Below are positions 21,900 to 32,389 of a stretch of 53,500 nucleotides of DNA, in pieces (position 1 is the stretch's first letter; every line of letters starts with the position of its first letter). Position numbers and translations under genes: made by a program. Location: positions 64,001 to 117,500 of the forward strand of contig CAJNDS010000288.1 in the NCBI GenBank assembly GCA_905221605.1, read 5' to 3'. The notes beneath the pieces are model-generated. The model worked only from the letters and a program-made list of their open reading frames with translations, was not told the origin of the DNA and did not search any database. Origin of the DNA: Symbiodinium natans. Taxonomy: Eukaryota > Sar > Dinophyceae > Suessiales > Symbiodiniaceae.

Positions 21900-24800
21900 C
21901 TGCAGCTCCTGCTGCTGTTGACGGTGCCGCTATTGGTTCCGCAACTGCTTGGTGAATACGCCCAAAAACTGCAGCTCAAGTATGGGTCGGGGAAACCAAC
22001 GGGACAGGCGCATCTTGACTCATGACAGTTGAGGGTGCGTAGAGGGTACCTGCTGGAGTATCGCTAGTTGGCCGTCTCGCAGAAGCGCTTGCTGCCCCTC
22101 TCAACCCACGCAGATCACTGCAGCTCCGTCTAAAATAAAGACTATGATTTCGGAAGTGGTGGGTCTAGCCAAGACATGGGCTTGTTGATCGTACAGTTTG
22201 CCCATGCGACCACAGTACTACATCAGTACTACATCACTCCTTTGCTCCGCCCAGGCCTTAATGGTCTCGTCATCCCCGAAAATCATGAGCAAATTCCGCG
22301 TCAGGGCAGATCCGAAGGTCCTGGCACAAAACCACTACCCATCAACCTGAACACTGCTTCCAGGAATCTTAGGGTCGAGTCGAGTGCGTGCGAGGTCTTG
22401 CTCACACCTGTCTGTGATCTTTCCTTGTCAGGGCCTTATAGAGGAACCTGTTATTAGGCCACTGCGCTGTCATTCCACCCACGCATCGCCAGGTCCTGGT
22501 ATACTGGTCGACGGAATAGGAAACGCCCATGCTCAGCACCGTCAGGCCGGCCAAGATGGGTCCGACGACCACAGCAAGCCTCAAGAAGTCAAGAACAAAT
22601 GCTGCGAGAGGCCTTTAAAGAAATCAGTGTTACATCTCCAATGGCACAAGGAGGTTGGGGCCCACGTGGAACATGCAACGAACCCGGAAACAAAGAAGCC
22701 TGACAGCGACCATGGCCGCCCGCTTCACAGAGGTCCAGATGATGAAGACCTGACATGCGGGAACGACAAGGACAAGGCGGCCACAACTGGAGTCAGAGCT
22801 TTAAGACTTTAAAACAACGTCAAGCACTTTCAGGCTTTAGCCCCTGAGGCTGCGGCATGGCGATTTACGGTGAGGAAGTAAACGACACGGTAGAGAACCA
22901 AAGCCTTTCATCTCACAGATGCGCTATTTTCTTGGAAATTTCGAAGGTTTCTGCCCTGGGTTTTGCGATTCCAGGCGTTGACATCCCTTCTGAAATGGCC
23001 CCAGCCCTGGGGGGGGGGTAGGAAAGTTCAGGCATCCAGCGCGTGAAAAGTGCCCTGCGCTTGGGAATCTGGCTGCGAGCGCTGCATTCAGAGCCAGGTG
23101 CTCGTTGTAGACATGCGACAGCCCTGTGGCCTCACCAATGCTGAGGGGAAGCAACGCTGGTGCCCAGTATCATAGTTCATGAAAAATGCAAATGGCAAAA
23201 GTGACATGGGACCTCGCACGCATCGTCTGGCTATTGAACCAGCTATTTCACCAGTTTCACTGGAAATCCGGCGGTCTGGTAAGCCTACGGGCACGTTTGC
23301 TGAGGAAGGCACGTCGAGGACGTCATTGAAGTGCTGGGACAAATAGCTGACCGATCCAGCCTCTCGACAAGACTGGCAATAAGAATGAAGCAACACTCAA
23401 GAGACCTCTGCTGAAAGAAGCAAGAGTCAGGAGCTTGTGGCCGGTGAAGGTTGCAAAGACATGCCAGGACTAGTAGCTCAAAGTACTGTGGGCAACATGG
23501 TACCGGGACAAAGCTGAATCCTGGCAAGACCAAGGCTTAAACTGGCGAAACATGCTTCTCTCTCCCAAGGCATTTGATCCCCAATGGGTCGGCGGCGTTG
23601 AAGGCTGTGTAGCCTGGGCTGTCGCTTTGGGTGTTCAACGGGTTCTGAAATCTAAAGTATGAAGCACAAAAAAGCCAGCCCCCCTCCCCCCCAACAAAAA
23701 GAAGAGACAAACAACTGAACAATCTGGCCCGAATCTGCAACAGCCGCTTGCACAGCCACTGGCAAGGCAAGCAGCGCAAGCCAAACATTGCGAAGAACAC
23801 AGCTCCGATGCTCAGGTCCACTGCGCCCTGAGCCAGGGTTCCGACGGAGATGCCCTAAACCACATCCACGTTCAAATACGAAGAAGGGTCCATGAGTGGT
23901 ACTGCCAGCTGCGAGCTACTTAGTGTCTCTAAATCCGCACACGACCCTCGCATCACTTGCAACCCGATGTAAATTTGAGGGGACACAACTCCCACCGCGC
24001 CACACCATGCTAAAGTGCCGCTGTGGCCAATGCATGGGCTGCCTGGATAGTCAGGAAGTGCTTCCAGCCGGAACCGTTGATCCGCCGCTCGTACATGAAG
24101 TCCCAGTAGACCTGCAGCAGTTGACAAACGGTTTGCCTGTTTGACTATAAGCTTGTCCCATCGTGTGTTGTACATGGACGTGGATCAATGCCAACTTCGG
24201 CATGGCGCTCTACTTGAGATTAGCCGCAGGTGCTCAGTGCAAGGTCTCAGCTGAAGAAAACTGAAGATACTGAAGGACAGCAGGTGATGGCCAGCCTGGT
24301 AGATGCAGATGTAGAGCACAAAAACCCCCCTGGCAAGCAAGGAGAGTAGCCAAAACAATGCCGGGGTTAGTTTTGACTTGTTCGGATCGAGGTGCCTGCA
24401 GCGCTTGCCTTTGACAAGCATGACTTAACTATCAGTGTTCTGACACACCCCACAACAGGAAGCATGTGCTGTCTGGCCAGCGCAGGCAAGTGCAGGCCCT
24501 CTGCAAAACCCTGAAGTTGATGCCACCCCAGCCCTGCTGCGCAAGATTGCACAAGACACTCTCTGGCCTAAAAATGTCCGCCAGTAGTTGTCCAAAGCCG
24601 ATTGTGTACTCGATCGTACCGGGCCTTCAGGAGTTTGCGTATCAGGTGAAAGTTCAGAAATTTGGGTGCTTCCAAGGGGCTAGCATCTAGCAAGTCTATG
24701 TCCGGAGTTGGGCAGAAAGGCGAAAGGAAGGAGGCCATTGTCTGTATTTCTCGGCAATCTTGCTGCCAAGGCATGCTGACGTGGCTTGACCATGCAGCAC

Positions 24801-25180
24801 ATGCAAGGGCATACTTTAGCCAGGTGCATCTCAAGCGAAAATCATCCAAGAGGCCTGAAGGTAGAGACGTCTACCCTAGGTGTGACTGTGCCGAAGCTCG
24901 TCATCTCGAAGGAGTACCTTCCCACGCAGGCAACTTCAAGCCTTCTACACTTGGGTCAACGCAAACCTAAATTTGCCCGTGCCTGCTTGGAACCCACAAG
25001 TCGTAGTTGGGGTTGTAGAGCATGAACTGGATGTGAACTGCACGCGTTTGCGCGTCCAGCCTTTGTAGGTCTGTGAGACAGTGAGCTTCGGATCCGCGTG
25101 CCACCAAATCTATGGTCCCGGCCAGTTTGTTTGAGAGAAGAACGCGACATCCTCTAGAAAAGCCTGCCGGACGAGGTCCA
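21900..25180 (-). CDS. Probable polycystin-like (TRPP/PKD2-type) cation channel, fragmentary exons
   Basis: The best evidence is the exon at 25160-24994, ending LDAQTRAVHIQFMLYNPNYD-LW. TRAV-x-x-x-F-x-x-YN-x-N-x-x-L is the conserved end of the polycystin extracellular (TOP) domain. The next exon (24916-24853) continues YSFEMTSFGTVTPRVDVSTF, corresponding to the FEFPATGG strand of that domain. Downstream are several hydrophobic readings (24400-24237, 22790-22634, 22600-22500) and a pore-helix-like reading at 22325-22230 (RTFGSALTRNLLMIFGD). S3, S4 and S6 were not identified, so the extent and intactness of the gene are uncertain. Upstream membrane-segment readings at 26.7, 27.3 and 28.6 kb may belong to it or to another gene. 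Confidence 0.55.
22230..22325 (-). CDS. Probable pore-helix exon
   Basis: Reads RTFGSALTRNLLMIFGDDE followed by TIKAWAEQ. The F/T-x-G-x-A-L...L-x-x-x-FGD arrangement resembles TRP/polycystin pore helices. No S6 was found downstream, so the call is tentative. Confidence 0.38.
22500..22600 (-). CDS. Probable membrane-segment exon (S5-like)
   Basis: Reads FLRLAVVVGPILAGLTVLSM followed by GVSYSV, a clear membrane helix. Position before the pore-like exon at 22325 is consistent with S5. Confidence 0.42.
22634..22790 (-). CDS. Probable membrane-segment exon
   Basis: Reads LVLVVPACQVFIIWTSVKRA, then AMVAVRLLCFRVRCMFHVGP. Alternating hydrophobic and basic residues suggest a sensor-like or membrane helix. 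Frame closes at about 22634. Confidence 0.38.
24237..24400 (-). CDS. Probable membrane-segment exon (polycystin S2 region)
   Basis: Hydrophobic reading FWLLSLLARGVFVLYICIYQ followed by AGHHLLSFSIFSFLQ. An AG acceptor (TTGCCAG|GGGG) lies within it, so the exon may begin at GVFVLYICIY. Confidence 0.4.
24853..24916 (-). CDS. Polycystin TOP-domain continuation exon
   Basis: Starts near GAAG|GTACTCC and encodes YSFEMTSFGTVTPRVDVSTF followed by RPLG. It corresponds by position and pattern to the strand that closes the TOP domain before S2. Too short to be seen as a separate ORF. Confidence 0.6.
24994..25160 (-). CDS. Polycystin TOP-domain exon
   Basis: Reads CRVLLSNKLAGTIDLVARGS, EAHCLTDLQRL, then DAQTRAVHIQFMLYNPNYD and LW. 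The last third is the signature discussed in the gene entry. Ends near TTGTGG|GTTCC. Confidence 0.68.
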
Positions 25181-26669
25181 GTGACCTTTGCTGAAGAGAC
25201 GTTCATTCTCTCGAAATACGCGGACTGTTGGAGGTGCTTCGATTGTGCACAATGTCTGGCAACAGCTGTGTGCTAGCATCACTACACCTTCAGGAATTGA
25301 GCCCTGTCCAGCCTGTTCCAGCTACGAAACCTCCACAAAGAAACCTAACCGAGAATTAGGGCTACCATGCTCAACAGTGCAACTGCTGCTCGTTGAATGA
25401 ATGGATCACATGTCAACAGCCTTTTTTGCACCTCATGCACATGGGCTTAGGTTTAATCAGTTTAGTTCAGTATTCTTTCCATCTTGTGGGCCATCATCTG
25501 CAAGGCTGATCCACTCAGACTCAGTCCGAGGGATTGCGCACCAAGCGGGTTGCAAGATGCCGGACAGCTCAGACTGCTCAGAACCCCTCTTGGCGGCACA
25601 CGGGTACTGCAAGTTGTACTCGGCACCTCGGTCACAAACTCAAACAGACATGGGTGGCTTCAGCTCCCCCCCTCCTCCTCCCCCTGGCCCTCCTCCTGCC
25701 TCCCCCTCCCAATCCAGCACTAAGGTCCCAGCTGTAGCCCGAACCATCCACACCGAAGAAACTCATCTGCGTTGAAGCTTCTCCTGAAGTGCATCTTACT
25801 GGATCGGGGACACGCAAAGAGGGGCTTTACAGCACAAAGAGAGATGCTTGCTGCCAGTCCGCACGAGTTTTGCTGTTGCGCTTCACCCGTAGCGACTGCT
25901 CTCTTAAGGCTTAAGATGCTTAAGGCTGAAGCTATGGTCGGCTGCGATAAGCAAGATCGGCTGGTTTGCATGACCCTTCCCGAGGTGCCTCTTGGCGAGG
26001 CCATGCGCGCTGCCCCCCACTCCCATGGGCTGATTCGGTAGTACCGGCCGTCCTCCACAGGGACATCAAAGCAGAGAGGCAAAACAATCGGAGCCGTGGG
26101 CCCACGGGAGCAAGACATATCACAACCAGATTGACTGCAGTTCGTTCTGTGCACTTCTGCCGACACTTCTGCTTGGGTGGCGCGATGTGGCGCGGCATCT
26201 CACAATGTGTGTATATCATTGCATATCCCTTCGGTCCACGCCGATCTTACCGTGGAAGTAATCTCGGATGTCTGCAAGAGTGCCGGTCGCGGCCTCATCC
26301 GCACAGCCGCGCAGCCGCTTGGGAGGACGGGGGAGGAAGGAGTGACTTTTGGGGGGCCTCAAGATTCTTGGGGGCTTTCCATCCCAGGTAGGTGCAATTC
26401 TTTGCAAGGCCCCTACGCCAGTCTGGGGATGGGGGTACATCACTCAGCACCTACGGCTCCTCCCACATGAGGCCATGGCCGTTGTATCCGTGTACTCCAT
26501 GGCATAGCCTTCGACCCAACATGACGTTTGCAAAATAGCTCCGACTTGTTCGCAGCCCTCCAGACAAGCCCAAGAGGCCTTGGCCTTGGCCTGAGTCCCT
26601 AACAATGTGGGGCATTATGGGCACTGTATAGACCGGCGTAGCCAGAGCTTGTGAGGCCATTTGGTATCC

Positions 26670-26796
26670 AAGTTCCGAGCAGGAGATGTTCGGAGGCAGC
26701 GTAAAAGATGAGTCCTGCAATAAGTGCCAGAACAATCATGGGATTCTGCCTCGGACCCCTAAGGTTGTACCATTGGGTCTGGGGACCCTTTTTCAA
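26670..26796 (-). CDS. Probable membrane-segment exon (possible S1)
   Basis: Reads WYNLRGPRQNPMIVLALIAG, then LIFYAASE. One strong transmembrane helix after a basic segment, as S1 of a polycystin would look, and it lies upstream of the TOP-domain exons in the same orientation. Confidence 0.42.
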
Positions 26797-27199
26797 GATC
26801 TAAGGGGGCCATATTCAGAGTTTCTTCAGGGAACCTCTTAGGGGCACGTCCTTACGGGTCTGAGTATGACTGTCAAGCAGTGACCAAGCAGGACCTAAGG
26901 CGGAGGGAAGGGGTTTTTGCATACGCATGCCTGCTCTTGCAGAAATGGCAGACTCATCAGATCCTATGCAAACCATCTACAATGTTCTTCATGCCTTCAT
27001 TGTTCACCAGGCACCGTGCAGGGCAACGAATCGGAGCATAGGGGCTGTGAGGGCAGAAGTGATCCTCGCCTGTTGCGGGCACTGAGCCGCTGTTGGTGCC
27101 TGCACGTTCTGGACGAGAACCTCCGGAACTTCACTACTCGCAGGGATCAGGAGGGCAAGGCAAGGCTGTCCGTGGCATTTTGTGGTTGTGGATGCTTGG

Positions 27200-27510
27200 T
27201 GGGAGAACTGTTCAAGGGGTCCATGCGTCTGATCCAAAATATCAAGTCGACTGAAGCCAAAATGATGGCTGCATAGGCCCATGACTGCTGGGCGGCCGAC
27301 TCCATGTGTTGCATGTTTGTACACCCACTTGCGGATGCGCCTGTAGGTAGCCGACAGCATAGTTTCCGCCACGTAGCAGCGACGCGGGCGTGAAAAGCTC
27401 CTCCTGCAAACACAAATTCGCGATCTCTCGACTGAAAGCCGGTCTCTTTCCAAGCGACATCATATGCGACTCGAAGTGTAAGGGTCTTCAACAGGGGGTC
27501 ATTCTAGACT
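27200..27510 (-). CDS. Possible exons with one membrane segment
   Basis: Minus strand: KTLTLRVAYDVAWKETGFQS (about 27490-27430) and, in the same open frame further on, SWAYAAIILASVDLIFWIRR followed by MDPLNS. The second is a clear hydrophobic helix with a charged end. Function unknown. Confidence 0.35.
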
Positions 27511-28579
27511 TCTTCGACCGCTAATTTCACAGACAACTTATCCTAAAAGGAGCTGACAACCCATGATTTATCAACTATGCCTGGATAGTTGGTGACAGGA
27601 AGTGGCTAGTGCCTGACTAAAACCAAAACTGTCCAAAAAGCTTTAGTCCGTGCGCTGGCCCACGGGCAAACGGCAGAATCTATAACCACAAACCCTGAAA
27701 ACCAGAAAAAGACACGGCCCTTTAAACGCAGCATGACCCGAACATGCGATCGGCTGGGCATCCGGCTGCCACGGAGTCTGCCAACCTGATGCTACGCATT
27801 CTGAGATTTCTGTCTTCACGTGCCAGCATGTGCCAGCGACCCCCAGGCTCCCCACCAGGTCCAAACTGAACTGGGCGTGCGAATATCCTCGAAGTCCATG
27901 GAATGCACTTCACCTGACATGCGTGTGCTGTAGCACTTGTCCTACAGGCTTGGATGGGTGCCGGATGGTGCCGGACATAAGGCCGGACGTACTACATGGT
28001 GGCTGTGGACCACATGTGGAGCATGAGGCCCTCACAATGGACAACGTATGCGATGCAACACTTCCACAACTTGGTTTTGACATGCAGCGAACACCATCTG
28101 AGACAGTTTGGACGTCAAGAGCCATGTCGACCTTTGCACCCGCTCTTGACCAAAAGAAACCTTGACTGAGAGAAACGTGATGACGCGCTTGCGCGATGCT
28201 ACCCTTTGAGTTCCGCATTTCATGCGCAGCCCATGTGCGACATTCCATTGGCTGTTTCTGTTTGAGAGCTGTAATTTGCCCTTTTACTGCCTAGCTGATG
28301 ATGCTCGTTTCCCGAAAAGACTCAATCTCTAGCCCATGTAGAAGCACATCAATCCTGCAGGACGCCGTAAACACGCCCTCAATTTCCCCGTATTCTGCCG
28401 GCGTGGCCGGAAGTCAATGGACGCACGGCTCCTCATTCCGTGTAGCTCCAGCTGTCGAGAGGGGTTTGTTTTCAATTCAGCAAGTGCGATCATCCCACAC
28501 ACTCCTGCCGATCCTGCTGGGCCGCTCTGGCCGCTGCTATCCACGTGCAGTAAACAGCTTTTAGGACCCTGAATGCCGG

Positions 28580-28668
28580 AACCCCTGCGGGTCCTTCGCG
28601 GCAGCGGTAGTTCACCATGGGCGGCTGCATAAGATAGATGTCGTAGATGGCCAGCACAAAGACAGCCA
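28580..28668 (-). CDS. Possible membrane-segment exon
   Basis: After CTCAG the frame reads IYLAVFVLAIYDIYLMQPPM followed by VNYRCREG. One membrane helix; family not identified. Confidence 0.35.
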
Positions 28669-28759
28669 GATAGATCTGAGCAGATCATGTCTGACAGCTG
28701 CACCCAGAAAGGCGCAGCTCACACAGTATCCGCCGACCCCAGCAACAGCGGGGCGGCGT

Positions 28760-29335
28760 CAGTGAAGACCCTCCCTGCCCTCACCGCAACCTTTTCCCCC
28801 TTCCCCTTCCCAACCATTCCACTCCACCTCTCCACTTGGCCTTGCCTTCTGCCCCTAACCTGCCACCACCAACCCCTTCCCGCCCCCCCTCCCTTTCCCA
28901 ACCATTCCACTCCATCCCCCTCCCCTACCCCTTCCCCATCCCTGCCCCCCTTCTCACCGTACCCCCACTCCACCCACCACCAACCCCTTCCCCGCCCCTA
29001 ACCCTCCCACCACCAACCCTCCATCCTCCTCCCCTACCCCTTCCCCACCCCCAATCCTTTTTTTTAAGCCACTGACCTCATCTCCTCCACCTACCCCCCT
29101 CCCCCCTCCCACCACCAACCCCGCCCCTCCCACTACCCTTCCCCTTCCCAACCATTCCACTCCATCCTCCTGCCCAACCCCTTCCCAACCATTCCACTCC
29201 ATCCTCCTCCCCTACCCCTTCCCCATCCCTGCCCCCCCCCTCTCACCGTACCCCCAATCCACCCACCAACCCTTGCTACCCCCTAACCCTTCCACCACCA
29301 ACCCCTTCCTCTGCCCCCCCACCCCCCCCCGTGCC
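28760..29335. repeat. C-rich minisatellite (CCCTTCCC/ACCATTCCACTCC units)
   Basis: Plus strand is nearly G-free: repeated CCAACCATTCCACTCCATCC, CTCCTCCCCTACCCCTTCCC and CACCCACCACCAACC blocks. The minus (transcribed-sense) strand is therefore G-run rich. ORFs over it are repeat artefacts. Confidence 0.85.
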
Positions 29336-29589
29336 TTGGACGCTTAACGTCTATTCTGCGCGTGCTCTTTGTTTCTTGGATTCTTCCCGAAAACCCAATT
29401 CTGAAATTGGGTTCTCCTTTATAGCGCTTCAACGCGGAAGGCGTTTTGTCGGACCGCTTTTTGGCGAAAGAGGCCGCGAAGAGGAACCGGTCAACGGAGG
29501 AGGGTCGGACGGAATGACTTTTGACGGGAGGCGGAGACGACACGGTCAAGGGAGGGGGTTCGTTGATGGGCAGGGGAGTGGGGACGCCC

Positions 29590-29660
29590 CTCCGCGCCCT
29601 CCGCGCGCTCCGCGCGCTCCGCGCCCTCCGCGCCCTCCGCGCCCTCCGCGCCCTCCGCGT
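29590..29660. repeat. 9-bp tandem repeat CCGCGCCCT
   Basis: About eight units of CCGCGCCCT/CCGCGCGCT. Encodes (RALRALRAL) or (RPPRAPRPP)-like strings in different frames, which are not believed to be protein. Confidence 0.85.
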
Positions 29661-29906
29661 GTTAACTTGCATGGGGCCCTGCGGCCGGGTGAAAATAAGT
29701 GTTGCAATCGTACTTTTGACGTGGAAAACACAATAAGTGTTGTAAAATAAGGGGCTGGAACAATGACAAAAGTGTGTGCATGTTAGCATGTTCAACATGT
29801 TGATGCATTTGCACGCGTGCGCATGGTTGTTGGTGTGCCCATGCTTGCACATGAGCTTGTTGTTGTCTTGAGTGGTGTGCACACCCTTGCACATGAGATT
29901 GTTTGC

Positions 29907-30060
29907 CCAGCTTGTCCTTGATCTTTGCTTGCATGTGGCATGTGGTTGCATTGGTGTGTGTCGCTTGTATTGCTTGTGGTTTGTCCAGCTTGTCCTTGGT
30001 CTTTGCTTGCGTGTGGCATGTGGTTGCATTGATGTGTGTTGCTTGAAATTATTGATTGTG
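29907..30060. repeat. 78-bp tandem duplication
   Basis: CCAGCTTGTCCTTGATCTTT at 29907 and CCAGCTTGTCCTTGGTCTTT at 29985 start two copies of a ~78-bp unit that also contains TGGCATGTGGTTGCATTG. Only two copies. Confidence 0.75.
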
Positions 30061-30214
30061 CATGGCATGGCATGGCATGCACTGTGACTGTGACGTGACA
30101 CTCTCGCACTGTGATTGTGATTGGTTTGTGTTTGCATTGGCCATTGAAATTGGCATGGCATGTGCGCTCGCCGCTCGACTGACTCACTCAACTGACAGTC
30201 GACTCATTCATAAG

Positions 30215-30252
30215 TAAATTCATTCATTCAGTCAGTCAGTCAGTCAGTCGCA
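30215..30252. repeat. (ATTC)n/(AGTC)n tetranucleotide repeat
   Basis: ATTCATTCATTC followed by (AGTC)n of about six units. Simple repeat. Confidence 0.85.
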
Positions 30253-30483
30253 AAATCCCTTGTTTTGGCGCCAGCACAGCACATCGTCCAACGTCGGGTC
30301 AATCCCCAGCCCACAGCCACAAACACGAAGGCCTTCCAAGAATAAAAGAGTGTTCACGCGATGGCTGCTGCAATGCTTCTGTCGGCAAATGTACCCCGGG
30401 TGGCCTTGCTGCCTTGTAGTTGATCAACCGACACATTGCTTCACTGCCATCGTCCACTCAGACATGAAAACCCCTGAGCAAAT

Positions 30484-31090
30484 CACTTGCTCTTTGCTTT
30501 AGCTTTGGCCTGTACAGCAAACATGGCGGACACACTTTGTGTCGCCTCTGGTTCCGCTTTGCGCTTCTTCTTCGCAGGCACTTTGGCCGCACCACCCTTC
30601 TTCTTCTCATCATCATCATCATTGCCCACCGTCGCCTTGGCAGCCTTGGCTGAGCTGCAATCTTGCTGAGCCGGGCTGAGCCGGGCGGGCGCATGAGGCA
30701 TGCCAGCATGCAATGCAAGATAGCAACACAAGACCCAAACTGGTGTACTAACAGGACACGCAACAGCATTCTTAGGCTTCACAGCCTTGGCCTTGGCACA
30801 CTTCCGTCCGGACTGGGTCTCATGCAGCTGCTCAACGGTTTTCACCGGACTGCATGGCGGATGCTTCTTCGTGGTGGAAGGGCACGCCTGGGGCATGCTT
30901 GAGTGACGAGTGAGTGACTGAGTGGCAGCCTGTCAGCCTTGCGGCGGCCGGTGGCCGGCCGGATTTCAACACGCAGACAAGCAAACAATCAATGCCTCAT
31001 GTGCAGTTGCATCTGCATCATCCGAATCCTTCCTGGGCGTAGTCGGGTTCTGTTCCTTGACATGCTCAGGATGTATCCGTTTAGCGAACA
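30484..31090 (-). CDS. Lysine/alanine-rich nuclear-type protein exons (C-terminal)
   Basis: Three protein-like stretches on the minus strand: AKRIHPEHVKEQNPTTPRKD (about 31085-30985); ACPSTTKKHPPCSPVKTVEQ through KCAKAKAVKPKN (30893-30770); and SAKAAKATVGNDDDDEKKK, then KVPAKKKRKAEPEATQSVSA and AKAKAKSK to a stop (30655-30481). The last holds an acidic run and a KKKRK nuclear-localisation-like sequence. The ORF between 30770 and 30660 is probably an intron. No globular domain. Could be a separate small gene or the last exons of the large gene to the right. Confidence 0.55.
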
Positions 31091-31174
31091 CACGATCGCG
31101 TGGCAACACAGGTCAACGTGGCACATCGTGCGATAAAAAAAAGAGACGACCTAATGCAAACAAAACACTTAAGT

Positions 31175-31255
31175 TGCTCAAGTACAGTCGCTGCTGACAA
31201 AGGCTCGCGCTGCCCCAACGTCGGCGTAGTGGTTGTATCGGTATCGGTCGTCGTC
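31175..31255 (-). CDS. Possible threonine-rich exon
   Basis: Minus-strand frame TTTDTDTTTTPTLGQREPLS followed by AATVLEQLK, bounded by non-coding sequence. Composition resembles the neighbouring disordered exons. Confidence 0.35.
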
Positions 31256-31539
31256 TCCTTTCACTCAATGCATGCAAACAAACACCGCACACACTATCAC
31301 TTCCGAAGCAATGCACTACTTGTTGAAAGTCAACGCGAGCATCAGATGCAGCGCACCTGTCTTTTGACTTGCAGCATGCGTTCAATGCGTTCGGGCAGCG
31401 ACACTGTGCATGAGTCGTGTGAAAAACACACAAACAAGCACGGACCTACTGCAGCGATGGCAATGGACTAGGTAATAGCAAACTGAATCCTGAAGTCAGC
31501 TTACGGTCAGGTCACGGTGACGTTCGGTCCAGTTCTTCA

Positions 31540-32130
31540 GGAGTCTGGTCTGCACTGTCCACACGGTGTTTTGCCCAAGTCTTGAGCGTCAGCACGAGTC
31601 CGGCGCACCATATGTGTGCCTTGTCGTTGATGAGACCTCACCATACCACAGCTTGGCTTGTGGTAGCAGCGACCGGAACCAATTAGCCACACATGATCAG
31701 CCGGAACCTGATCAGTGCCCTGTGCTGTGAGAGCCGGTGTAGTTCGTGCCACCACCGTCGTCTCAGAAGCAGCCTGATCCTCAGCCTGAGTTTGAGCTCG
31801 AACATCTCCACGGCGAAGGTAACATGAACATGTGCCGGCTGGCCCAACTGGCTCCGGTGACGTCACTGCCACCACCTCTTCCGGAATGACCATAAATGAA
31901 GACAAAGATTCGCCGGCGGTTGGGCTGGCGCCAGAGCCTGGGCCTGAGCCTGGGCCCGGGCAGCCTGGGCCTGAGCCTGAGCCGGGGCCCGAGCTGATGC
32001 TGCAAGCATCGTTTCCCAAACTGATCGTGCCTGGCAAAGTTTCGATGGTGAGGAGAATACGAGCACGGCCGTCATGCTCGAAAGGAAGTTGAAGCTGCAT
32101 TGGCTTGCTGGTGGCACCTTTAGCCATGGC
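31540..32130 (-). CDS. Exon(s) ending in His/Cys module with stop
   Basis: Long minus-strand ORF. It opens with KGATSKPMQLQLPFEHDGRA and RILLTIETLPG, passes through a Gly-Pro-Ser repeat (GPGSGSGPG type, 31995-31920) and ends with VWLIGSGRCYHKPSCGMVRS, then a basic stretch and LGKTPCGQCRPDS followed by a stop. The spacing C-Y-H-x-x-x-C ... C-G-x-C looks like a small metal-binding knuckle of the Ada-N/YHxxC type. This is a C-terminus. Function unknown. The Gly-Pro section could be partly intron. Confidence 0.55.
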
Positions 32131-32389
32131 AGTGAAAGTTCTGTACTGATGCAATCTGCTCAATACATCATCCTCCTCCTGCAGCCCGGACTGCGCGAGC
32201 CAAAGCACGGTCAAGCAGAGAAGCGAGATGACACTGCATCAATCTTCAACAAACAAACACCGCCACGCCATGACACGGCATGACATTACAGTACATATAC
32301 AGCACATGACATGAAATGACATTGCACCATGACAAATCAAACCGCGTCCGAACAACAACACAAGTCGCTTCACTTGTCTTCAGTCCTTG

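Noticed and set aside
29283-30191. 302-codon minus-strand ORF
   Set aside because: Spans the C-rich repeat, the 9-bp repeat and TGTG-type repeats; composition is His/Asn/Thr/Arg low complexity.
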